Positions 43,401 to 55,400 of a stretch of 64,000 nucleotides of DNA are shown piece by piece. Positions within the stretch are counted from its first letter, which is position 1, and each line of letters starts with the position of its first letter. The notes under the pieces are model-generated. The model was given only the letters and a program-made list of their open reading frames with translations. It searched no databases and was not told where the DNA came from. The position numbers were made by a program, and so were the translations under genes. Source of the stretch: Asterias rubens (taxonomy: Eukaryota > Echinodermata > Asteroidea > Forcipulatida > Asteriidae); NCBI RefSeq assembly GCF_902459465.1, contig NC_047068.1:13291195-13355194 (forward strand), read 5' to 3'.

Positions 43401-46400
43401 TTAATGTGGGTAGTGTGACGTATTTCCGGTTACAGGAACCACACAGCTCACTGATGGACTGGCTCCCAGTAGGTAGTTCAGTAAATATGCCGTAGCAGAG
43501 CCGGTTGTCAGACCAACGTTGTAGGATAGTGTCATGATGTTTCCTGATAGAAAACAAAACAAACAAATAATCAGAAACGGATAAGCAAACTGTGACCGTA
43601 AACAGCACAGTGGTATTATTTTGTTTTAACTCCACTCTAAAAAAAAAAAAAAACACACATTTATTTCAATAAAATATTTTTCTCAATGTGGTAAACCTAT
43701 TTTGCAGGTGTGCTATTTGTTTACTATGACCATAATGTGACGCCTGGTTACAACTATATGGAATAAGATGTGTGTTTTTTCCTTTTTCGCATTAACACAA
43801 ATTAACAAAAGTAAAACGCCGCGAAAAGAAGTCGCTGCTGAAAAAAGGGCGCTGATAAAAAAAGCCACCGCGTGAAGGAAAAAAAGTCGCTCAAAAACTG
43901 AGCCGAAAAACAAAGTGACCAAGTGAGTCTTCATTATAGAGCAATAACTTAAAAAAAAAATGAAACGTACGAAACCAAAGCTCAAGGTGGACTGAAAAGG
44001 GCCGTAGATAGTTATACAGAAAGGTCAATGTGAAAGGATTAAACCTATACCTTAAATGAAATTTAAACTTAATATCCAAAGCATATCAATACCACAGGTT
44101 TAACCCCTTCCCATTGTGAACCAGAACACGAATGCGTCTTTTTACCTGCCAATTCTTTCCTGCTCTCCGTGACCTTAGCTGGTGCCATAATCATCGGGAT
44201 ACTGCCGAAGTATCCATTCGTAATCCCGAGTATTCCCGAGAGAAGCATCGACCAGGCCTCGTGGGGGAGGATCGGGTTGGCTCGGGGTGCTACACACAGC
44301 AGCATCAGCGGGATGATGGCGAGACGAGACATCTCTGCCACTACTAGCTTACGGGGTGACCAGTTGTATGGTACGGCGCCGATTATCTGCAAGAAATGTT
44401 TCACAATGATAGCGGTTAAAATTGGCATATTGTGGCGAGAATTTAGAAACAATCATCATTCACATAAATGTATAGATTGGCATCTCTCTGTTCTGCAAGG
44501 AAAAGAGAAATCTCATAGCTCAATTTCGGTTATTATTAAATGGCCTTATTGGTTCCAGACTCGCCTACTCGTAAGGGATCGCGTATTGAAGAATTGGTGC
44601 GACGTCATAATGTCCAGGCTAGTCTGGAACTAGCCTGAACATCTAACGTCACACTTCCAGGCTCGTGAATTACACCAGAGAGTGGCCTAAAGCCTAAGTC
44701 GATCCCCGTCCATAATCACCTTTCACCTACATTCATATCATGCAGACGACCGAAAGTGCAGACCAATAAAAACATATCAACTGAAATCATTGTGTCCAAT
44801 GAAATCACTGGTTCTGAAAAGCAAGTAGCCGTCTTTATCCTTGCAGATAAAGACAGGGTACCAGTCTAGTCTGGAACCACTGCTAACGTAAAACTCAAAC
44901 TGATTTCACGTCAGCACATCTAAAAGAAAGCTTCAGAAATAGTTAATCGCTCTCGAGCTTTATACGTTCAAAATACCTTTCCGCAGAAGTCCGTCGCATT
45001 GAAGATTGCCATCAGAATGACGGGCATCCAACCTCGGAGGGAGCAACTCACAACCTCGGACTCGATCCCAGGGAACAGACACAGTGTGACGAAGTATGCG
45101 AGAGCGATGGAAAGCATGTACGGCCACAGCGTGCGGGAAATCTCAAGGCGACTCCGGATTCCCCCTGATGAAAAGCAAAACCAAATCGTAATATTATGAT
45201 TCCCCAAAAAGTAGTCGTCACTTCGTACATTTACTTTGATAAGGTCTTCCCGTGTGGCGTAACTGTAGAGGAGGGGGGGGGGGGGCATCACACCACTCTG
45301 AGTACTTCCCCATCTTGCCCCAGTCTCCCCCCCCCCCCCCAATTATACATGTTGTCCTCGTGCCCCAACCAACAACGAATGGTCTTCCCATCCAGCAAGA
45401 CCAGGAAGCAGTGCGTTCGGGCTTGTATACGGAGGGAATGCCGTGGTCCCGGCGGCGCCCAGTCCTCTGTGACCCATCCATGGAAAACATACTGGGATGA
45501 TAGACAACTACACAAACAAATTGAAACCCACAATAACACTTATTAACACACAGGAAAGTTGAAGATTGCGACTGTTTTCGTTTTGGTGACCTTAACTCTA
45601 CAAATACTGAGGATGTGATGTGGCAGTGTGCTTTTATGCTTAATTTTTCCTTTTGGGAAAAGTATAAAATCAGAAAAATATAATCAGATTATTTGAGATG
45701 ATACTGAAAACAACATGTTTAAAGATTTGTAAGACTTAGACTTGAAGTCTTTCAGTTTTACCAACGTGCAGATGGCGCTTTGGTAGCTCAAATTATGTCA
45801 CTGGCAGTAATCGCTAATCGACACTGAAATTTGCATGCCTTGTGGTTAAATTTTCAAAACACTCAACCAAACATGACTTCCCAACTTGAGTCTTACTTTT
45901 GACAGCGCGCGCTTTTGATAGAAACCGTTCATACTGGCTAGGCACGGGAAATTCTATCTCAAAGCTGTTCTCCTCACCAAACACACCGATTGGTGGCGCT
46001 CTATTTCTTCCTCCCGAGCCTTGTTGGATGTTGGTATCCATGGGCGAATGATTGTCACCCATGTTCTCAGTCGGTACTTCGTCATTTTCATTCGTTAGCT
46101 GTGGGGGAAAAGACAACACAGGTCATCCATTTTCATTCAGCTTGCGGGTTGTTCATTGTGACTACTGTCATTGTATTGTAGGTTATTTTATATTCTATAT
46201 TGACATAATCCCTCATTTGTTTTAGTGGCTGGGGCGTTTGTTTGTTTGCACCATGAAGTTAAAAAAATACATTACAGATTATGCTTTAAGTAAGTTAATA
46301 ATTATTTCGCCATTGGTAAAACAAACTAAGCAAACGTATTCTTAACAAAAATTAAAAGGACACCTCAGGTGTATTTTGCCAGACTAAAGTTTTGTACTCA

Positions 46401-49400
46401 CTTATTTAAAACAAAAAAAGGTGTAGGGCGCCCTCAAGAGTATATATTTGAATAATATTGGTTAAAGTTAGAGTGTCTGCCTACCCGATCATACTGATTG
46501 AGCTGTGGGTGTTCATCATAGCCATCCCGTGTACACGCTACCATGTAGTACCGGACAAAGTCCGTCTTCCTTGCCAGGTGGTACGTCACTAAACACACTA
46601 GGACCATGATGGCTGAGAGCACGAAGAATGTTAATGTGTTGATCTTTTCGTCGTGAACCAGGAGCTTGGTGACGATACGGTTGATGGATGTGATGAGACC
46701 AGCTGCACCTGTAGAAGTAGATAAAAATAATGGCTTCTTATTAAAGCACTCATATCCGTCACTCAGTGACGCTCATAGCGCTTCAGCATTCAGTATTCAG
46801 TATTTTCCTGCAAGATATGTGGAACAACGTTTGAAGTGTGAGATCTACTCCCTTTACTTAGCGACATGTAGTGTTTTACAAGGTGTTGTGGCGCAATATG
46901 CTGCCGATCATACCAGGAACACTGGGGCGAGTCCCTTATCTTTGCTATAAGTGCATTTGGTTCTTTAACATGCGTTACATACGTTACACAACACACGGAA
47001 CCAACGGCTTTACGTCCCATCCGGAGGACGTACCAACATAGTTAATTATCTTGCTTAAGGGCACAGGTGTCAAGACCCGGACTAGAACCCACACTCAGCT
47101 GATCACAAACACCAGAGTTTGAGTCCGGTGCTCTTAACCACTAGGGAAGATGGCGAAGAGACATTTGTAACCCCTAAATGAGTAACACCATGCAGCATAC
47201 GTTATGACACAGTTGAACATTGGCTACATTTTAATTTACTAAAGAGAGGTTTGTGGTATTAACACCATGTGGATATCTCTTTTTGAGTAGTGTTGGTTCT
47301 GAAAAGAACATTTGGTTAACGAACCTCTTCTGTAACACACAGAACTAATTACGAATATTATTTCTGCATGTTGGGTCCGCTTAAAAGTGAGGTTTCCTCA
47401 TTTTTGTTCTCCAAATACTGGCAGAAAAGTAGATGTAGAAATGCTGGTATCGCACTTCCCCAAGAGAGAATGCGAGAAAGAGAGAAGAGACTTTCAATTG
47501 ACATGAAGAACAAGAAACTGATATTCTTACTTTCGCCTGTCATGACTGCCTGGGTGAATCTTCTTGGTAGCATTCCGGCGTAGCCATAGAAACTTGACTG
47601 CTGCACTGAAAGAAACCAAATCAGGAAAAAACACGACATTAATCCCTTTTTATTTATTTTTTATTTTTTTAATTATGTCCATAGTGTCACAGGCTTGTTT
47701 TCACAATATTTAGACGATTGCCTCACGAACGTTTCTACATAAGAGATTATTACGCGTTGGCAGTTTGAACGATCCAACGGAAAGCTCCGGCAGTTTATAT
47801 CTGGGCCCAATTTCACGGCTCTGCTTGTTATCGTATAAGCAAACAATCGGCGCTTGCGGATGCAGGGAATTTTGCGCTTACGTCAAAGCGCATTTCACGG
47901 ACTTGCCTGCCGTGCAAGCGGAGAATGGGGATCACCGGTGTGGCGGTTTCAACTTTCCGCCGTGTTCAGTTTTCCGAATGACCAAATACGGTAACATTAC
48001 GTCATGCGATGCCTGCGCACAGCAAGCAAAAGAATCGTATGAGAGAATTTGGTGTGGCACAAGCAGTGTGACCTGCTTACAGCTGTACGCATGAATACGT
48101 GTAAAGATGGGGCAAGAGAATGTGACTAAACAGAAGAGAATCGTAATAATAAACAATTTGGGGTCACTGAGAGAACTACAGTACTCGCCAGGGTACTCGC
48201 GGCTCAGTATTTTTGTCTGGCTACGTCACCCGGAAAACTGAACACGCCGGAAAGCTTAAACCGTTCCAACAACGTGGTGAAATGTCCGGCTACGTCACCC
48301 GGAAAACTGAACACGGCGGAAGACTGAAACCGCCACACCGGCGCAGAATTCGGCAGGAAAGCAGAGCCGTGAAGTTGGGTCCAGACGCCAAGTGGAACAC
48401 TCAACCGATCCAAAAAGAGAACGTTTCTCCGGGTCAATTTTTGAGACGCCCCGTTATACACCCACAACACTTGTGAACAGAATGGAACACTGGCCATTGC
48501 ATGTCATTGATTTTGTTCTCATAAACTACTAAAGTAAAAGGGAATGCATATTATATTCCTTTTTACTTTAAAAAAGGAACGAATACGCAATCTCGCACAC
48601 GGTAGGCCTCTCTATTTCACTTAAGCTTCGCGATCATACAATTATAGTGTATCATCTTCCCCTATGACCAACGGTGTATACAAAGTAGTCAACAATCCCG
48701 CAGCAATTTCATTGAGGGAAACATACACGAGTTACATGATATTAAGACAACCGATTTGTGCATGATGCGTTCCCCGAGGTATCAATGTATACTACGCCGC
48801 CATTTTATTACAGATATGCTGTCATGAAACTCACTGTATCAAATGACATAACATCTCTGCCCAATGGAAACAGCAGAACACCAGAATCAACAAGGGATGT
48901 TTACTTATGTATTTGGTGTAGCTCTAAGAAAAATGGGTATATGCAGAAGGAAATTGGCTCATTATTAACACATGGTGGTATACCGCAAAAAAAACCACAC
49001 AAATAAATATTGATACCTCACCATGCAATGCCACAAATCATATGTTTAAATACAGTTGCAGGTACAACTATGTGTAGATCTTTTCATGTGAAAGAGTGTT
49101 GGCCTCTGAGAGCCGTTGTGGTATCGACGTTTCGAACAGCATATATGCTCATCTTCAACAACAATGATGAAGCTTTCCTTTTAGCTCGCGATATTTTTTC
49201 CTATCCGACGAATCGGTGATTTTATAATCTCTAACGAAAAAAAAAAAAAACACAGCGTAAAAAAAAATCTCCGCCCGGGCAGCTCAGCTTAATAAAAATC
49301 ACCAACAGCTTGTGGCAACAAAAATAATGTTTAAAGACTCGCATGACCGCTCATGTTGCTAAAAGGAACTATCAAATATTCCAGTGCCATGCTTCTCGAT

Positions 49401-52400
49401 TTCTTGTCACAACCCGAGCCTTTTCACTTTTGCGTGGAAACCAAATTGCTTTTAACCCGGACGTTAAGTGGATTGAAAGTCCCTCGGTACATTCCTCAAG
49501 CAGTCATACCGGGCCCCATTTCATAGAGCTGCTGTTCTACGGCCGATGTTGTGCTTTTAGCGCTGCTAACCGTAAGTACACGAAATGGCTAGCAAACCTC
49601 CCTGAGATAATACTCCAAGAAAATGAATGACGTCACGATACAAAGATGGCGAACGCGCAAAATGGCCGCCTAATTTTCTTGCCATAAAAATGAACCAACA
49701 CCGGTAAAATCGTATGTTATTTACATAAAAATCGTATGTTATGTCACCTCACCTTCAGAATTATAGGCCTACATTGGATTGTGATTGTGTATCCACTTTT
49801 TACTGGCCTCGTAAGACAGAGCCATATTTGTCAACTTTATTGATGTCAACTTAAAGGTACACTTTAAAACAATAAAAGTGTTGTATTTTAACCACTATAA
49901 AGTTGGATTCAACACTTGAATTCAACACAGATAGTGTAAAACAACTAAAACAAAATAGTTCCAATCTATAAGATTCACCCCCTATATGGAGTACAAGCAC
50001 CAGTCACCAAGTATTTCCGTCTAAAATTTTGTTCAAGCAGCTCACCACAAACCAGGCTAAAGGACCCACTCTTAGAAGGGGCTTTCAAAAGAAAACATAG
50101 AACTCAATGGGAGCTTAGATTATAAAGTGATACTCCTCTTAAAACAGTTTAATTTGTAGTATGGGGGAACCATGCACCAAGCAAGGGGTTCAAAAGACAT
50201 GCAGTACATGTACATGGAATAAAGCTGTCTGGAAGGATATCCGACCTACATCTAAGCACAGCAAGAGATAGTTGGGTGAGAAGTCGAAAGCATGGTTTCA
50301 AGCTCAGACATCCTTGTCGAACACACTAGAGCAAATACCATGAAAGTAAGACATAGATAAAACAACATGTCAAAAGACACTGAAAACTATTGTTGCTTAT
50401 TTTGATGGCAACAATCTGGAATAACCAAAAATAAACGTAAAAGCACCCTCTGGCAAAATACATGATCCAGGTTGGATGGTCATGCAACTTCAGGAGGGAA
50501 TGAAACCCTACCTTCTTGAAACCACTGCTTCTTCCCTTTATGTTCTATTAGATGCATAATAACATGGTGCATCGTGCGCGTATGTACTTCGATACGTCTT
50601 GATGTTGACGTACCCTTTTGTACAGCAAATAGAAACATCCTGTTTCAAACCCGCCAAATTAAATGTTTGATCCGGTCCCAGAGGACGACACGAATTACGA
50701 CTAGCAGCACTGCCGCGACTTCAAACCCATAATTGCAATACATGTCAGGGTTATCAATCAAAGTGCCGTCTAGGCTTTGCACAAGACGTCATCCTTAAAG
50801 GGATATTATTGCCTTGGATCGGAAGCGTCGCTCTATTATGAAAAGCGTTTGAAACCGTTTGTTATGCATATGGTTATAAAGTTATTTCAAAAGTATTATA
50901 ATATAATTGATGATCCACACAAACACGCCTCAATATTGCATGGTTTTCCTTGTACATGGCACGCCATACAGTCAGATTTTTGACTACACAAAATGGCGGA
51001 CCGTGTTAGTTAGTTCGGAAAATAAGAGGAAAACCACGCAAGCTTGAGGCATACTTGGATGGATCATTGTATGCATACTTTTAAAACATCTTTCGAACCA
51101 TAGGAACGAATTTTATAAGATACGGTTACAATCGCTTTTCATAGACCAACTCGTCCGATCCAAGGCAACGTCTCCTTAAGGAAGTCACGAAAGCATGATA
51201 ATAAGGCCTATAACCGTCGGAGAATCTCCCAGGGTGAAGGTTAGACAAGGTGTCAGATATTCAAATCTCTTGATGAAATCAACTCGATTAAAAGCTATCG
51301 AGGATAAAATGACGTTGGTGTGCATTTATAAAACACTAAAAGTGTATGTCACAATAATTGATACTCCTGGCGCCCACATCACAAACTGATTGGATTGATA
51401 ATGAGGTTACAGACAGAATGTTTACGAAGTGTAAAGTGGGTCAGCCAAATTGAATTCAGAAAGATGTATCGACAAAGTGCTGTTAAATTTAGTTATGGAT
51501 GAATATGGCGTGTTATCAAGTTGTATTCCATTTAAACAAATTGTTTTGTCAATAAATAAACTGCTTAGTCTCTTTTAAAAAACCCTCATAAAAACCAACC
51601 GTAAACTAGACATTAAGTGTTTGTGAACAAACACGAAGCTGTTGTTTTGCTTGGATTATGTGCTTCATTGCCCAAAGAATCTTTCCAAAGTTAATATTTA
51701 TTGCCTTCGAGTCTATGAATGAAGTTTGAACATTGGCTTTGTACTTCTTGAGACATGGGCCCACTTCCGGTCGACCCGGAAGTAGGGGTCAACTTGAGGT
51801 CACGGTTTTTCAAAATTAATCTCCAATCCCCAAACAGTCTTTAGCTACAAACAGACTTAAAATCGGCCGTGTACTTTTTGAGATATGGTGCTGCAAAGAA
51901 TTTTTAATTTAATATGCAAATGAGGGTCATGTGGTTAATTAGTTACAAGTTGGCATTTTTCAAAAACAAATATAAAGATGCCGACATCACGACACCATAT
52001 TCATAAGCTTAATTAAGGCTTATTAATTAACAATTTTAACATTTGTTACGATAAGAATTAAGCTTATGTTCTAAGCTTCATATTGGTATAATAAACTCAC
52101 TCTTTCGTATTATGGTTTAGGAGATTAGGCTGCCGCAAAAACGTGTACAAACACTATGGGATTTAGGGAGAAACAAAGAATAATAATAATAAAAACAATA
52201 ACAATCTAGACGAAAACAATACCTGTTCCGACGGACGGTCGGAACAGCTAATGACTTGCATAATACGTCTTTGATACGGTTTTAGTTTTAAAAGTGTCAC
52301 CATAAGCAGATGAGAAACGTGGACTGTGCTGATGTACTTAAAAACAGTTAATCCAATTTAACTCGTGGTTGATTCGATAAACGAAATGCCATGTTTGAAA

Positions 52401-55400
52401 TATCAGCGATATCAGTTATTTCAGCTGGCCATCGAATCAACGCCAAAGAGATTACATTTTGCAATATTTCGTTTAAATCGTGTGCTTGAAGCATGTTGAT
52501 GTTGCTGTTGTTGCTGCTGCTACTTCTGCCGCTGCTGGTGTTATTGCTGTTGTTCTTGTTATTGTTGAAGCAACCGAAAAAAGCAACAATGATTATATTG
52601 GTGTCTTCAAATAATATTTCTTCGTAATTATGTGACATAATATTATAATTTTTGTCTGGAGTTGTGATACCGGTGTGACCTTTGTCCTCATTGAGCTTCA
52701 AAATAAAATAAACTACCAATCCTACTTTCTTTAGGTCGAACGGTTATAATCTTAATGTACCATTCAACCACCCATCATTTAAATATATTACTAATTGTTA
52801 AGACACAGTTAATTCCAATATGTACCGAATCGGATCCGAATTGTAGCAATACCGGTGTGATTTTTGTCCTCATTGAGCTATAAAGTACTAACAACCAATC
52901 CTATATGTTCGTTATAGTTCAATGGGTTATTATTAACGTACAAGTTCAACCACCCACCCCAAATACAAATAATTGTTACGACACAGTTAAATATATTCCA
53001 ATCTGTATCTATAATAACTGTATAATCTGGTCCAAATTGCAGCATACCGATGTGACATTGTGTCCTCATTGAGATAAAGTACTAACAACAGTCATACTTT
53101 CTTAAAGTCAGTATTAATTAAGGTATCATTCAACCACCCCACCCCCATATACAAATGATTATAAGACACAATATATTCCAATCTGGTTTTATAAGTGTAA
53201 AATAATCAAATCCAAATTGTAGCTTAGAAGGCCACTATACACCGAGTTTCCGGGCCGAGCAGTATCTAAATGCAATTCCCAAATGATGGTTTGTCTCGAA
53301 TCGCATCATTATATATCCTCACGAGTGAAAACTCTGCCCCAGGGAGTTATTCTTATAGAGCGAAAAATACTTGATGAAGAAGATGAAATTTGTCTTGCAT
53401 CAGTGGCGGGGGGTGTTTGGGGTTATATTCTTGTATTTTCTTATTGACATTATTGTTCAGTCATATACTCTCTCACGCGCCATGAGTGTCACCTTGTGGT
53501 GTACAATACGCTGTCCTAATAAAATCAACATGTTAATAGTTAAGATTAGTGTACAGTGTAGCTATTTCTCTATTCTAACAATATTATTTAGATTATTTCA
53601 GTTTCTGCTTGTTTTAAATTACATTACTGGTATGTTTTACTTGTGTGAACAGGGGTGGATTTCACAAAGAGTTAGGACTAGTCTTATCTCGAGTTAGGAC
53701 CAGTAACTCGTCCGAACTTAGGACTATCCATGCAATGTGTATAGTCCTAACTTTTTGTGAAATCGACCCCAGTGGTTGCCCACTTGATTTGTTTTATGTG
53801 GAGAATGCATATAACGTGGAGAACAAATATTTCTTAACACTGTTGGGGAAGCTGCCTTTAAAACGATATTAAGCCAATCGGGTTATGGCCATCGCTTTGT
53901 CTTTGATATCCCCCGAAGCTGAAAGAAGATATATCAATTGTAAAGGTGGAAATTAAATGAAAAGAGGAGATCTTGACTGCATAGAACATTAGCAAAGCCA
54001 CACCACGTGTGAGAAAGTGAAAAGATACGTGCAATTTAGCAGATATAAGAGCAAAAAAACTACCTCTCTCCCTCGCCTCCAAGCATTTCGCCTCATCACC
54101 GAGCAAGGAAATAGAAATCTCATTCTAATCAATATCCCCATCCGATAGACGTTTCATATCCCCGGCATAGACTTTTTGGCCTGTATGTTCGTGGTATAAT
54201 GTTAACCTCGTCTATCTATTCAGGGTTTCTTTTTGACCCCCAGGGCAATTTAATTTGCACCGCTGATTTTTTGTTCCGCGAGGATTGAGAAAGGTCTTCG
54301 TTTAAGTGAGTTAAAAGAAGGAGTTCATGCGGCCTGAATCCTGTCGGAGTGTAACTAAATGCAAAAAAAGTACTTATTTGTTGCTCCGGTTTATATAGGG
54401 AGTTGGAAAAACCCCGATGCACCTGGTGTTGTCAGGTTAATATGCAAGAGGATTGCATTATGTTTATCAAACTGAATTGGTAATGCATGTTTTTGCAATA
54501 CTTTTTAGTAGCCAGTGAGTGCCGATCGGTATTCCATCATGACAGCCGTTCTTTGCTGAAGTTAGGTTTTGAATTTTAAACTGTTTGGTTCATTTTAACA
54601 TTCGCCTCGGGTAATGTTGTTAATCCATCTTTATATAGTCGGCTGGAGTTAAAGGGTGATCAAATAAATTATACATTGAGTTAACCCACAATTTTGTTGC
54701 ACACATTTGTTTAAATGTACTGGACACCTTTAGTAATTGTCAAAGACCAGCATTCTCAAAGGATGTATCTTTATGTTTAATTAAAGGCAGTGGACACTAT
54801 TGGTAGTTACTCAAAATAATTATTGGCATAAAACCTTTCTTTGTGACGAGTAATGGGGAGAGGTTGATGGTATAAAACATTGTGAGAAACGGCTCCCTCT
54901 GCAGTGCCATAGTTTTCGAGAAAGAAGTAATAATCCACGAATTTGATTTCGAGACCTCAAGTTTAGAACTTGAGGTCTCGAAATCAACCATCCAAACGCA
55001 TACAACTTCGTGTTGCAAGGGTTTTTTCTTTCCTTATTATCTCGCAACTTCGATGACCGATTGAGCTCAAATTTTCACAGGTTTGTTATTTTATGCATAT
55101 GTTGAGACACACCAACTGTGAAGGCTAGTCTTTGACAATTACCAATAGTGTCCACTGTCTTTAAGGAAACGTCGTGTATGGATGATCTCTAATTAGAGCA
55201 ATTCCACAATTCAGAAAAAGGAGGTTTCTTTTGACAAGGCATGGTGTTCGTCTTTAAAGGCACCGGACACCTTTGGTAATTGTCATAAACCAGTTGGCCC
55301 TCATTTGGTGTATCTCGACATATGCATAAAATAACAAATCTGTAAAAATTTCGACTCAGTTGGTCATCGAATTGCAAAAGAAAAATGAAAGAAACAACTC

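Noticed and set aside
45196-45546. Several overlapping frames around the G/C homopolymers
   Set aside because: Gly/Pro runs from homopolymers in an intron; the true exon in this area ends at 45164.
52348-52719. 123-aa minus-strand frame
   Set aside because: It is low-complexity Asn/Ser, runs into a tandem repeat, and shows no homology that I recognise.
54797-55047. Similar proteins of about 65-75 aa repeated over the window (e.g. near 8000, 18600, 54900, 62800)
   Set aside because: They are translations of the TTAA MITE, not a gene family; similarity comes from the repeat itself.
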